NCBI GenBank assembly: GCA_964487915.1
Contig: CAZASN010000001.1
Coordinates: 434,001 to 498,000 of the forward strand
Direction of reading: 5' to 3'
DNA: 64,000 nt
Source: Proruminimicrobium sp964487915
GTDB taxonomy: Bacteria > Elusimicrobiota > Endomicrobiia > Endomicrobiales > Endomicrobiaceae
The notes under the pieces were generated by a model. The model did no database searches. It worked only from the letters and a program-made list of their open reading frames with translations, and was not told the origin of the DNA. The translations under genes and the position numbers were made by a program. Of the stretch, positions 1 through 8,471 are shown piece after piece; position 1 is the stretch's first letter; each line of letters opens with the position of its first letter.

Positions 1-2
1 TT

Positions 3-266
3 ATTCCTTATCCTAATAAAGACAGTTACAGCGTTGCTTTCGCAACAGGGGAAAGAGTTATAAACAATATAAAGTATATAACGGCATTTATGCCGACAAC
101 GCCCAATCCTACGACCGGATTTTTAATACTGGTAAAAGAAGAAGATGTCATAGAAACTGATTTTACGGTAGAAGATTCCGTAGCCTACATAATGTCTGCA
201 GGGATCATTTCTCCAAAAAATAAAAATTGTATAAAAGATTCGGAGAGTAAAAATGGCGATTTATAA
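3..266 (+). CDS. DUF502 family membrane protein, C-terminal fragment
   Basis: Partial gene entering from the left edge; about 87 residues are visible in the frame beginning at base 3. The segment FMPTTPNPTTGFLIL, followed by EEDVIETDFTVEDSVAYIMSAG, matches the conserved C-terminal half of DUF502 proteins, which are predicted inner-membrane proteins of unknown function. The N-terminal membrane helices lie outside the window. The stop codon falls 14 bases inside hisS, so the two genes overlap and are probably co-transcribed. The family call rests on the PTTPNPTTGF motif. No function beyond membrane location can be claimed. Confidence 0.8.
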   Translation: MPYPNKDSYSVAFATGERVINNIKYITAFMPTTPNPTTGFLILVKEEDVIETDFTVEDSVAYIMSAGIISPKNKNCIKDSESKNGDL

Positions 267-1515
267 AGCACCCAGAGGAACACATGATATATTCGGACAG
301 CTTGCGCTTGCGCTTGAAAAACTTGATATGATTTCAAGAAAGATATTCAAAAAACATAATTTTAAGGAAGTAAAAACTCCGATATTTGAAGACGTTAATT
401 TATTCACAAGATCCATAGGCGAATTTACCGATATCGTTGAAAAAGAAATGTATGTTTTTGAAGACAGAAAGGGCAGAAAACTTGCTTTGAGGCCCGAGGG
501 AACGGCTTCTCTTGTGCGCGCCTACATAGAACATAACTTTAATCAGACGGAACCCGTCGGCAAGTTTTTTTATTCCGGAGAAATGTTCAGATATGAAAGG
601 CCGCAGGCTGGCAGATACAGGCAATTTTCTCAGATGGGAGCGGAATATTTTGGCAATCCGAGTCCGAACGCCGACGCCGAAATTATTTTGGCGGCTTCCG
701 AAATTTTGAAAGCGTTGGGAATAAAAGACATTAAGATACATTTAAATTCTCTGGGATGTTCTTCATGCAGATCTGAATTCAGGCAAAAACTCGTAGAATA
801 TTTTTCTTCAATAAACGATTTATGCGAAGATTGCCGAAGAAGGCTTGAAAAAAATCCTTTAAGGCTTTTGGACTGTAAAATAGATGCCGGTAAGTTCCAA
901 AATGTTCCGACTATGCAGGAATGTTTATGCCCAGACTGTAAAACTCATTTTGAACAGGTTCAGAATTTATTAAAAAGCGCGGAGTGCGAATACGAAATAA
1001 ATCATAAACTTGTCAGAGGACTTGACTACTATACAAGAACGGTTTTTGAAATACGTTCGGCTTCCGTCGGTTCGCAGGATGCCTTATGCGCCGGCGGCAG
1101 ATATGATAATCTGGTTGAAGAACTTGGAGGAATGAAAGTTCCGAGCGTCGGATTTGCGCTGGGCTGCGAAAGAGTTCTTATGGCTGCCGAAAAAAACGGA
1201 TTTTTTAACGGTTTAAATGACGGCGAAATCGTTTTTATCGCAGTTGCAGACCAAGAGTTGTTTTATCATGCTTTTGCTTTTTCAAATAAATTACTGACTA
1301 ACAAAGATAATATTGCAGATGCGCTCGGGTTTAACGGGAATATAATAATAGAAGGCCCTTTTAACGATAAATCTCTAAAATCACAATTCAAACTGGCGGA
1401 CAGACTCGGAGCAAAAAAAACCGTTATATTCGGCAAGAATGAATTTGATAACGGTAAAATTGTTATCAAAGACATGGTTACTAAAGAACAAAAAGAAGTT
1501 TTATACAAAAATTAA
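253..1515 (+). CDS. hisS: histidyl-tRNA synthetase
   Basis: Charges tRNA-His with histidine in the cytoplasm (class II synthetase). The 420-residue protein has the family's usual length. Visible signatures are the N-terminal YKAPRGTHDI, RPEGTASLVRAY near residues 80-91, class II motif 2 (GEMFRYERPQAGRYRQF, about 109-125), the histidine-binding LVRGLDYYTRT (253-262), AGGRYDNL (280-287) and motif 3 PSVGFALGCERV (297-308). Cysteines in GCSSC, CEDC and CLCPDC between residues 168 and 230 are usual in many bacterial HisRS insertion regions. A C-terminal anticodon-binding domain follows. The ATG lies inside the end of the DUF502 gene. No terminator is obvious before the pilus operon. Confidence 0.97.
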   Translation: MAIYKAPRGTHDIFGQLALALEKLDMISRKIFKKHNFKEVKTPIFEDVNLFTRSIGEFTDIVEKEMYVFEDRKGRKLALRPEGTASLVRAYIEHNFNQTEPVGKFFYSGEMFRYERPQAGRYRQFSQMGAEYFGNPSPNADAEIILAASEILKALGIKDIKIHLNSLGCSSCRSEFRQKLVEYFSSINDLCEDCRRRLEKNPLRLLDCKIDAGKFQNVPTMQECLCPDCKTHFEQVQNLLKSAECEYEINHKLVRGLDYYTRTVFEIRSASVGSQDALCAGGRYDNLVEELGGMKVPSVGFALGCERVLMAAEKNGFFNGLNDGEIVFIAVADQELFYHAFAFSNKLLTNKDNIADALGFNGNIIIEGPFNDKSLKSQFKLADRLGAKKTVIFGKNEFDNGKIVIKDMVTKEQKEVLYKN

Positions 1516-1549
1516 AAATAATTTTTTTTTGTAAACAAACAATTTTATT

Positions 1550-2062
1550 ATGAAAAATAATAAAGGTCAGGCATTAACCGAATTGGCTTTGATAGCCCCT
1601 GTTCTTATTCTGTTCGTTATAGCCGTAATATGGTTTGCGAGGGTTGTTATAACTCGGCAGCAGTTGGTGTCGGCTTCAAGATACGGAACCGATATGATTG
1701 CAAATACCGCGTTATCTCCAAAAGAAATAAAAGAAGATATTCAGAATTATTTAACTCACCGTTGGATTCAAGGCAGAAAACTTGATAAAAATAAAATCAA
1801 AGAAATAAACATAGATATAAAAGATTATCCGAAAATAAGTTTAAATATAGCCGATTTGCCGAATTCGCTTGCCAATATAGGACAAATAGTCAAAGGATTT
1901 GTTTTGCCGTCAAAAGATTTGTCAAGCGTCACTATTAAATATGAATACGATGTTCCGGCATTAATGGCATTGACTGGCTGTAAAAAATTAGATTTAATAA
2001 TAGAATCAAAAATATTGTCTGGAACAGGGTGCCAGAGTAATTTACATAACAGGAGAAATTAA
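1550..2062 (+). CDS. TadE-like pilus assembly/pseudopilin protein
   Basis: A 170-residue protein with an N-terminal NNKGQALTELALIAPVLIL segment: a short basic leader and a Glu in the first turn of a hydrophobic helix. This is typical of TadE/TadG-type pseudopilins, which are cleaved by a prepilin peptidase and act in Flp pilus assembly. The rest is a soluble periplasmic domain with two cysteines near the C-terminus. It heads an operon with flp, cpaB, cpaF, tadB and tadC, which strongly supports the assignment. There is no clear Shine-Dalgarno before this ATG; only a T-rich stretch precedes it. TadE versus TadF or TadG cannot be separated from sequence alone. Confidence 0.8.
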   Translation: MKNNKGQALTELALIAPVLILFVIAVIWFARVVITRQQLVSASRYGTDMIANTALSPKEIKEDIQNYLTHRWIQGRKLDKNKIKEINIDIKDYPKISLNIADLPNSLANIGQIVKGFVLPSKDLSSVTIKYEYDVPALMALTGCKKLDLIIESKILSGTGCQSNLHNRRN

Positions 2063-2064
2063 AA

Positions 2065-2238
2065 ATGCTGAAAAACAAAAAAGGCCAAGGGATGGTAGAG
2101 TATATTTTAATTATCGTTTTAATTGTTATTATTGCTTTAGTTGGAGTAAAAACATTCGGCGGCAAACTCAACACTATATTTTCAGATACAAGTAAAAAAA
2201 TCGGTACAGAAGCCGATTCCGGTTTGAATTCTAAATAA
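2065..2238 (+). CDS. flp: Flp-family type IVb pilin
   Basis: A 57-residue protein with the prepilin pattern KNKKGQGMVEYILIIVLIVII: a short basic leader, then a Glu five residues after the Gly, then a hydrophobic helix. This is the major pilin type of Tad (tight adherence) pili; cleavage is expected after the GQG region by a TadV/CpaA peptidase, which is not encoded in this window. The ATG has a good AGGAGA ribosome site overlapping the end of the TadE-like gene. The stop shares one base with the cpaB start (TAATG), so translation is coupled. The short C-terminal tail is hydrophilic. Confidence 0.88.
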   Translation: MLKNKKGQGMVEYILIIVLIVIIALVGVKTFGGKLNTIFSDTSKKIGTEADSGLNSK

Positions 2239-3077
2239 TGAAAAAACAAACAGCGACAGCATTAATTTTTGCCGTGCTTGCTTCTATTTTCATAGGTTTG
2301 TATTTTTTTGATATAGGGCGTCAGGCAAAAAGCATGTCCGAACCGGTTAAAGCCGTTGTTGCCGCCGTAAGAATAGAACAAGGTGCTGTTATAGATCCTT
2401 CAATGTTGAAAGAAAAACTTATTCCCAAGGAATTTGCGCAGCCGAAATATGTTTCAGGCGTTAAGCAGTTTATTGTAAACGATAAGCCCGGATATATGGC
2501 GATAGTCGCTTTTGAAGAAGGCGAACAGATAACGGCGGGCAAAGTTCTTCCGGTAAATTCTGACGCCGGAATCGCCAATACAATCCCTGACGGCAAAAAA
2601 GCCATAACTCTGGCTTTTTCAAAAGACGAGGTTTACGGAATTCTTATGCCAGGAAGCAGAATAGATTTGATTTCCGTGATTGATTACGAATCAAAGGATA
2701 GAACCGTTGTTGAAGCGGCAGGCGTTATAGCGCAGAATCTGCTTGTTCTTGCCGTAGGAGAAAATATAATAGGCGGAGCAAACGATTTGAAACGCGAACA
2801 ACTTTCAGGCAGCATTCCTGTTACAATAGCACTATCCGTAAACGAAGCGCAGGCGATATTTCTTGCCCAGGAAAAGGGAGTTATAAAAACGCTGTTAAGA
2901 CCGGCTTCCGATAATCAGACGTCCGATGTTGCGCCCGTTAAAATAAATGACATATTCAACGATGCCTCTTATGCCAGACCCGTTATAAAAAAGCAGAATA
3001 TAGACCAAAAAACTCTTAAAGAAATACAAAGAAACCAGAAAGAAGCTTATGAAATACTGAGCAGGTATTCAAAATAA
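2238..3077 (+). CDS. cpaB: Flp pilus assembly protein CpaB/RcpC
   Basis: Periplasmic, membrane-anchored protein of 279 residues that works with the secretin during Flp pilus assembly. An N-terminal membrane segment (about residues 7-26) is followed by an SAF-like domain (VVAAVRIEQGAVIDPSMLKEK, about 40-60; EEGEQITAGKVL, about 94-105). A domain with the RcpC/CpaB pattern PDGKKAITLAF and LMPGSRIDLI comes next, both typical of the family. Its start overlaps the flp stop by one base, and it precedes the cpaF-type ATPase gene. No cpaC secretin gene lies downstream as it does in classical loci. Confidence 0.92.
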   Translation: MKKQTATALIFAVLASIFIGLYFFDIGRQAKSMSEPVKAVVAAVRIEQGAVIDPSMLKEKLIPKEFAQPKYVSGVKQFIVNDKPGYMAIVAFEEGEQITAGKVLPVNSDAGIANTIPDGKKAITLAFSKDEVYGILMPGSRIDLISVIDYESKDRTVVEAAGVIAQNLLVLAVGENIIGGANDLKREQLSGSIPVTIALSVNEAQAIFLAQEKGVIKTLLRPASDNQTSDVAPVKINDIFNDASYARPVIKKQNIDQKTLKEIQRNQKEAYEILSRYSK

Positions 3078-3087
3078 ATTTAATTTT

Positions 3088-5010
3088 ATGGTAAAATCTA
3101 AAATAATATCGGTTATTCAAACCGGAGATTCTATTTATTCAAATTTGCTCTCAAGAGGTCTGCTTTCGGTTTTTATAAGAAATAACAAATCATGCGCCGT
3201 TATAGATTTAAGATCTTCGATAAATGATGTTTTCTGGTCTCTTTGCGGCGAAAAAATCAAATATACCGATGATATTATAAAAATTGTTGAGGATATAAAT
3301 TCGGTCATATTAAAAACATATCTCAATCCCAAAAAAGAAATTTTATGCTCAAAGGAAAAAGGCATTGAATTTTTTAAAAACGGCAACTTTAATTATCTCG
3401 TAAGATGTATGTCGGAAATATATGAAAATATTATTTTACTGACGTGTGCCGGAGAACGTGAAATACAAAAAAACGCCGAAGTTTCCGATATTGTCATACT
3501 GCCTTTTGAAAAAGAACCGGCGGCTTTTGAAAAAACCGAAAGTATTTGCCTGAAAATACTTTCGCTTAATAAAAAAAACATTAGTTTAGTTCCGGTTTCT
3601 TTTTCATATGAATGGAATTTTGATTTCCGAGATATCGCTCAAGGCGGTTTTTTAAAAGACGCCGTCAATTTTGAACTGAATTCAAAGAATATTCATGAAA
3701 TAACAAATCCGGGATTTTCATTTAAGGATAAATCCGAGTCTTTTACGGCTTCGCTGTATAAACTTGCCGAAGAGATAGAAAAATCACATTTACCGTCAGA
3801 CGATAAAGACTGCATTGGAGAACAATATCCCGCATATTTGAATTTAAAAGAAAAACTTCATAAAGAACTTGTTGAAATAATGAAAGAGTTTCTAAACGTT
3901 AAGGAACAGGACAAACTTAGAGAAATAATAAAAACAAATATTGAAAAGCTTCTTAAGTCGTATAATGTGGCATTGCCGGTTAATATAAAAAATAAAATTG
4001 TAAAAGAAATTGCGGACGATATGGTCGGTCTTGGAATTCTTGAAGACCTTCTTGCGGATTCCGGAGTTACCGAAATAATGGTTAACGGCACGCAAAATAT
4101 TTATATTGAACAAAACGGAAAACTTTTGCAGACCGATTTGTCATTTCAGGACGCAAATAAACTGAAAATTGTGATAGACAGAATAGCGTCTGGAGTCGGC
4201 AGACATATAGACGAAGCTTCTCCCATAGTGGATGCAAGGCTGAAAGACGGTTCAAGAGTAAATGCCATAATAGCGCCTGTCGCTTTAAACGGGCCGGTTC
4301 TTACCATAAGAAAATTTTCAAAACATAAACTTTCTGATTCCCATATAATTTCTTACGGAAGCGCCAGCCGTGAAATGATGGATTTTTTAAAAAAAGCCGT
4401 TGCTTTGAAGAAAAACATTCTGATATCCGGAGGCACCGGCACCGGAAAAACGACGCTTCTTAATGTCGTTTCTTCGTTTATAGGAGATGACGAGAGAATA
4501 GTAACAGTTGAAGATTCAGCCGAGCTTCAGCTTCAGCAAAAACACGTTGTCCGTCTTGAAACAAGGGCAAAGTCGGTGGAAGGCACGGCTGAAATCACAA
4601 TAAGACAGCTTGTTGTTAATGCTCTGAGAATGAGACCCGACAGAATAATCGTGGGAGAATGCCGTTCGGGGGAAACGCTTGATATGTTGCAGGCAATGAA
4701 TACAGGCCATGACGGTTCAATGACAACGGTTCATTCAAATTCATGCAGAGACGCAGTGTCAAGGCTTCTGGTAATGTCTCTTATGGCTGGAGTTGAACTT
4801 CCCGAAAAATCTATAATTTCAATGATAGCCTCGGCAATTAATATTATAGTCCAGATCAAAAGATTTCCGGACGGTAAAAGAAAAATATCGGAAATATGCG
4901 CCGTCAAAAAAACAAACTCACGCGATTTGTCGCAGTATGAGCTTATTCCCGCGTTTGTTTATGACTCCGAAAGCGGAGAATATAAAAAAATTACGGAAGG
5001 CTGTTTATGA
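3088..5010 (+). CDS. cpaF: Tad secretion ATPase CpaF/TadA with a fused degenerate CpaE-like N-terminal domain
   Basis: Cytoplasmic VirB11-type ATPase that powers Flp pilin assembly. At 640 residues it is roughly 200 longer than usual CpaF proteins. From about 245 onward it is a normal CpaF: DDMVGLGILEDLL, the Walker A GGTGTGKTT at 448-456, DRIIVGECRSGE near 518-529 (Walker B region) and the TGHDGSMTTVHS histidine box near 539-550. Residues 1-240 resemble the MinD/ParA fold of CpaE/TadZ (KIISVIQTGD, then CAVIDLRSSINDV, then YENIILLT and VSDIVILP). The P-loop position reads QTGDSIYSN instead of KGGVGKTT, so ATP binding there is probably lost. The stop overlaps tadB by four bases. Confidence 0.92.
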   Translation: MVKSKIISVIQTGDSIYSNLLSRGLLSVFIRNNKSCAVIDLRSSINDVFWSLCGEKIKYTDDIIKIVEDINSVILKTYLNPKKEILCSKEKGIEFFKNGNFNYLVRCMSEIYENIILLTCAGEREIQKNAEVSDIVILPFEKEPAAFEKTESICLKILSLNKKNISLVPVSFSYEWNFDFRDIAQGGFLKDAVNFELNSKNIHEITNPGFSFKDKSESFTASLYKLAEEIEKSHLPSDDKDCIGEQYPAYLNLKEKLHKELVEIMKEFLNVKEQDKLREIIKTNIEKLLKSYNVALPVNIKNKIVKEIADDMVGLGILEDLLADSGVTEIMVNGTQNIYIEQNGKLLQTDLSFQDANKLKIVIDRIASGVGRHIDEASPIVDARLKDGSRVNAIIAPVALNGPVLTIRKFSKHKLSDSHIISYGSASREMMDFLKKAVALKKNILISGGTGTGKTTLLNVVSSFIGDDERIVTVEDSAELQLQQKHVVRLETRAKSVEGTAEITIRQLVVNALRMRPDRIIVGECRSGETLDMLQAMNTGHDGSMTTVHSNSCRDAVSRLLVMSLMAGVELPEKSIISMIASAINIIVQIKRFPDGKRKISEICAVKKTNSRDLSQYELIPAFVYDSESGEYKKITEGCL

Positions 5011-5810
5011 TAAGCACGATGCTGTTGGCTTTATTTTGCTTATGCGCCGCAGTATCTTTTTATTATGCGGTTTGCGCTTTGTATTCAAAAATAAAATTAA
5101 ATAAGAATGATTCCGTAAAAAAAATTTCATTTAACCGGAAATATTTGATTGCCGTTTGTATTCTATTTGCGGCCGTATCGCTGTTTTTTAATTTTATTTT
5201 TGCTGTTTTGTCAGTTATAACGGCTTTATATATAAAGTATGTCTTGGATGATAAAAAGAAAAAAGACAGAATTAAGAAAATAAACTCACAGATAACCGAA
5301 GCGATAAAAATATTCAAAAACAGCGTTATGACCGGACAATCTTTGATTCAGGCCGTGAATGAGGTTTCAAAACAGACTAATGAACCGCTGGCAGGAGAAT
5401 TTAAAAAAGTATGCGATTCGGTTTCTTTGGGCATAAGTCTTGACGATGCTTTAAGCCAAACCTCAAAAAATATAACAAGCAGCCAGTATAAACTTTTTAT
5501 AGACGCAATAAGAATATCTAATATTACCGGAGCAAAACTTTCGGATATACTTGAAAAGATTGAAAAATCGGTTGCAAAACAGACGGAAATATACTCAAAA
5601 GTAGAAGCTTTGACGGCGCAGGGAAAAATGTCGGGTCTGATAGTCAGCATAGTCCCGTTTTTCATAATTCTTTTTGTGTATTTATTGGAACCCGATATCA
5701 TGGGAATTCTTTTTACAACCACGGTAGGCAATATCATTTTTTTCATTGCCGTATTGATGCTTCTTTTAGGTTCCTTTTTAATGAAAAAACTTACGGAGAT
5801 AGATATTTGA
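5007..5810 (+). CDS. tadB: Tad pilus inner-membrane platform protein TadB
   Basis: A 267-residue GspF-type protein that forms the inner-membrane platform for the CpaF ATPase. Two hydrophobic helices lie near the N-terminus (about 1-22 and 44-74). A cytoplasmic T2SSF domain follows (NSVMTGQSLIQAVNEVS, then DALSQTSKNI, IDAIRISNITGAKLSDILEKI), and two further helices close the protein (about 206-227 and 237-260). The size and the TGAKLSDIL motif fit TadB. Start and stop each overlap a neighbour by four bases (cpaF before, tadC after), so the three genes are translationally coupled. Confidence 0.92.
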   Translation: MISTMLLALFCLCAAVSFYYAVCALYSKIKLNKNDSVKKISFNRKYLIAVCILFAAVSLFFNFIFAVLSVITALYIKYVLDDKKKKDRIKKINSQITEAIKIFKNSVMTGQSLIQAVNEVSKQTNEPLAGEFKKVCDSVSLGISLDDALSQTSKNITSSQYKLFIDAIRISNITGAKLSDILEKIEKSVAKQTEIYSKVEALTAQGKMSGLIVSIVPFFIILFVYLLEPDIMGILFTTTVGNIIFFIAVLMLLLGSFLMKKLTEIDI

Positions 5811-6691
5811 TTTATCTTATAATAGGAATATTATCGCTTTCGGTATGCGTTTTTATAGTACTGAATTATGTTTTTGATTTGTTGTCCGGGCTGGACAATA
5901 TAAGAAAAACTTATTACGTTAAATCAAATGACGACGGATATTTCATTTTATCGCTTGTTGTTAAATTGTCTAATTATTTATCGCGCTATATTTCAAAGAT
6001 AAACTCAAAATATTTGACGGTTTACATCACCAAAACAGATGCAATGCTGAAAATTCTTGATTATCCTTATACTAAATTTAACGGCGGCAGCCTTTTTGTT
6101 TTTCAGTTTTTATGCGCATTGGCCGGTATTTGTCTGGGGTTTGCGGTTGCAGGTTTTGACATTCCCGTAATGTTTTGCGCCGGATTTTTGTTTTTTATGC
6201 TGCCATATATTAAGGTGTTTGAAACATACAAAAACAAAAGAACTGCGATCATAAAACAGCTGCCCAATACGGCCGATTTACTCAGCGTTATGCTCGGAGC
6301 CGGAATAGATTTTAACAATGCCCTTTTAAAAATTGCGGAAATATCGGAGGGATATTTTGCAAAAGAAATTGAAACTGTAAACTCCAAAACGGCAATGGGC
6401 GTAAATGCAAAACAGGCCCTTTCGGAACTGGCCGGTAAATATGATATTGCGCAGCTTAATCTTTTTGTGCGTACTCTTAATTCGGCTTTGGAATCAGGAA
6501 CGGGAATAAGCGATTCAATAAATAAATTATCGGAACAGTTAAAATCGGAAAACGCTTCAATAGCTGAGAAAAAAGCCCAGGAAGCGCCGGTGAAAATGCT
6601 TATTCCTATGGTGCTTTTGATGTTTCCGACTATTTTTATACTGCTTTTTGCCCCTATAATTATTTCATTTATGGCAAGCGGCGGTTTATAG
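5807..6691 (+). CDS. tadC: Tad pilus inner-membrane platform protein TadC
   Basis: A 294-residue T2SSF-domain protein, partner of TadB in the pilus platform. It has an N-terminal membrane helix and two central ones (about 100-141). A domain with KQLPNTADLLSVMLGAGIDFNNALLKIAE and SGTGISDSINKLSEQL follows, then EKKAQEAPVKMLIPMVLLMFP leading into the last helix; this KAQKAPVKMLIPM-type segment is diagnostic of TadC. The start codon is TTG (TTGATTTATC) within the end of tadB. It is the last pilus gene here. No TadD, TadG, secretin or prepilin peptidase gene follows, and no clear hairpin terminator is seen after the stop. Confidence 0.92.
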   Translation: MIYLIIGILSLSVCVFIVLNYVFDLLSGLDNIRKTYYVKSNDDGYFILSLVVKLSNYLSRYISKINSKYLTVYITKTDAMLKILDYPYTKFNGGSLFVFQFLCALAGICLGFAVAGFDIPVMFCAGFLFFMLPYIKVFETYKNKRTAIIKQLPNTADLLSVMLGAGIDFNNALLKIAEISEGYFAKEIETVNSKTAMGVNAKQALSELAGKYDIAQLNLFVRTLNSALESGTGISDSINKLSEQLKSENASIAEKKAQEAPVKMLIPMVLLMFPTIFILLFAPIIISFMASGGL

Positions 6692-6734
6692 TTTCAAATG
6701 CGGAAATATTAAATCTTAAAATACAAACCTTAAA

Positions 6735-6763
6735 TTGCACTTGTCTCATAGAATTTGTATCAT
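6735..6763 (+). promoter_or_regulatory. candidate promoter for the ABC exporter operon
   Basis: TTGCAC at 6735-6740 and TATCAT at 6758-6763 are separated by 17 bases. The start point would fall near 6770, about 27 bases before the preferred ATG at 6797. The -35 box matches the consensus poorly (3 of 6) and the -10 well (5 of 6). Confidence 0.4.
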
Positions 6764-6796
6764 ATATACCTGTTTGTTTTGGAGACTAAACTCACA

Positions 6797-7561
6797 ATGA
6801 ATAAGTTTAAAAGATACAGATTAATGGTTTGGGAACTTGCATTTTCAGATTTCAGAATGAGAGACCAGGGAACGGCTCTCGGTTTTGTGTGGACGCTGCT
6901 TTATCCGCTGATTTTCTTTTTTATATTATACACTATATTTGCGGATTGGATGAAAGCAATAAAGGATTTTCCGCTTTATTTGCTGATAGGTATGGTTCAA
7001 TGGGGTTTTTTTGCGGGAGCCACGACGGCAACGATAACGTCAATAATAAGATATTCAAATTTTATCAAAAGCATTTCTTTCCCGAAGGAATGCATAGTGT
7101 TTGCTTCAATTCTTGCCGTAACGTTTTCTCATTTTTTTGAATTGATGATATTAATTATTTTTCTTTTCATAATAAAAGGTTATGTTACGGTATATGTTTT
7201 GTTGCTTATTCCTTTATTGTTGCTGACTTTGTATCTTATAGCCGGATTTTCGCTTTTATTATCTTTGATAGGCGTGTATTTCGCCGATATGACAAGAATT
7301 TGGTCTTTGCTTACGACGATGGGTTTTTTTATTACTCCTATATTTTACAGCGTTGATATGTTGTCTCCGACCAAGCAGTATCTTATATCTTTAAATCCGA
7401 TGACGCATATAATTCAGGCCTCAAGAGAAATACTTCTTGATTGTAAAATACCCCGGTTGGACGGTTTGCTTTATGTTTTTATCATGGCAACAGTTTTAAT
7501 CGTTGTCGGTTATGTTTTATTTAAAAAATTTGAAGGTTATTTTGTGGAAAAAATACAATGA
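6797..7561 (+). CDS. ABC-2 type polysaccharide/glycan exporter permease (Wzm/KpsM/TagG-like)
   Basis: Inner-membrane permease of about 254 residues with six hydrophobic segments. The N-terminal pattern VWELAFSDFRMRDQGTALGFVWTLLYPL is typical of the ABC-2 permeases that export O-antigen, capsule or teichoic acid. The late segment ISLNPMTHIIQASREILL is also typical. An upstream TTG at 6755 keeps the frame open, but the ATG at 6797 is preferred because GGAG lies 14 bases before it and the candidate promoter overlaps the longer reading. The stop overlaps the ATPase gene by four bases. The cargo is unknown; a lipid-linked glycan is the usual substrate. Confidence 0.85.
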   Translation: MNKFKRYRLMVWELAFSDFRMRDQGTALGFVWTLLYPLIFFFILYTIFADWMKAIKDFPLYLLIGMVQWGFFAGATTATITSIIRYSNFIKSISFPKECIVFASILAVTFSHFFELMILIIFLFIIKGYVTVYVLLLIPLLLLTLYLIAGFSLLLSLIGVYFADMTRIWSLLTTMGFFITPIFYSVDMLSPTKQYLISLNPMTHIIQASREILLDCKIPRLDGLLYVFIMATVLIVVGYVLFKKFEGYFVEKIQ

Positions 7562-8295
7562 CGATCTCAATAAAAACAAATAATTTATCAAAATGTTTTA
7601 GAATAGGAACAAGAGAAAGGCTGACACTTTTTACTTCTTTAAAATATAAAATCACGGGATCTCTTCCGGAGAGGGAATTGTGGGCTTTAAAGGATATATC
7701 TTTTTCCGTAAAAAAAGGCGAAATGGTTGCGGTAATAGGTCATAACGGAGCCGGAAAAACGACTTTGTTCAGAATTTTGTCCGGAATAATGAAACAAACA
7801 GGCGGAACTTTTACCGTTAATGAAGAAGTTTCGTGCATGTTTGAACTCGGACTCGGTTTTAATCTTAGATTTACCGCTTTGGAAAACGTATATCTTTACG
7901 GTGCGCTGCACGGAATTACAAGAAAAGAAATAGATAAAAAAATGGACGCAATAGTTGAGTTTGCCGAACTTGGGAATTTTATGGGGGCAAAACTCGGTGA
8001 ATTTTCTTCGGGTATGATAGCAAGGCTGGCTTTTGCCACCGTTATCCAGACTTTAAACGGGATCATACTTGTAGACGAGGTATTGAGCGTAGGAGATATA
8101 TCGTTTCAAAAAAAATGTTTGAAAGCTTTTGAAAAGGTTTTGTCGGACGGGCATACGGTTTTGTTTATATCGCACGGCATAGGCGAGGTAAAGAAATTTT
8201 GCACAAACGCGCTTTATATAGACCACGGCAGACAAATGGCTTTCGGTCCGATTGACGAAGTTGAAGATATGTATAAACAAAAAATGAACGTATAA
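7558..8295 (+). CDS. ABC transporter ATPase, Wzt/TagH-like
   Basis: A 245-residue ATP-binding partner of the preceding permease. Walker A is GHNGAGKTT near residues 61-69. The signature is FSSGM rather than LSGGQ, a usual variant of polysaccharide-exporting ATPases. Walker B is GIILVDEVLSVGD and the switch histidine is in LFISHG. The long C-terminal carbohydrate-binding domain of some Wzt proteins is absent, so substrate recognition probably lies in the permease or in capping steps. It overlaps the permease gene by four bases and is followed by a DUF5989 mini-gene 10 bases downstream. Confidence 0.9.
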   Translation: MTISIKTNNLSKCFRIGTRERLTLFTSLKYKITGSLPERELWALKDISFSVKKGEMVAVIGHNGAGKTTLFRILSGIMKQTGGTFTVNEEVSCMFELGLGFNLRFTALENVYLYGALHGITRKEIDKKMDAIVEFAELGNFMGAKLGEFSSGMIARLAFATVIQTLNGIILVDEVLSVGDISFQKKCLKAFEKVLSDGHTVLFISHGIGEVKKFCTNALYIDHGRQMAFGPIDEVEDMYKQKMNV

Positions 8296-8305
8296 GGGGA
8301 TAAAA

Positions 8306-8458
8306 ATGAAGAAATTTTTAAAAGAATTTTGGGATTTTTTCTGGGAAAAGAAAGCATGGTGGATTGTTCCGATGTTTTTGGTGTTTATAATTCTGGGACT
8401 GCTTATTGTTTTTGCAAAAAGCAGCGCAGTCGTTCCTTTTGTATATGTTCTATTTTAA
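8306..8458 (+). CDS. DUF5989 family small membrane protein
   Basis: A 50-residue protein read directly from the bases: MKKFLKEFWDFFWEKK, a Trp pair, one hydrophobic helix (about residues 20-36) and the ending KSSAVVPFVYVLF. The order aromatic/basic N-terminus, single helix, then SSAV-PF-Y-LF fits the DUF5989 family, small single-pass proteins of unknown function often found in surface-glycan loci. The ribosome site AGGGGA lies six bases before the ATG. It sits between the ABC exporter ATPase and the first radical-SAM gene, with short spacing on both sides, and so belongs to this operon. Confidence 0.75.
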   Translation: MKKFLKEFWDFFWEKKAWWIVPMFLVFIILGLLIVFAKSSAVVPFVYVLF

Positions 8459-8471
8459 ATAAGGAAATATT

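Noticed and set aside
5348..5746. Minus-strand open frame of 132 codons in tadB
   Set aside because: It is a shadow of tadB; no features of its own.
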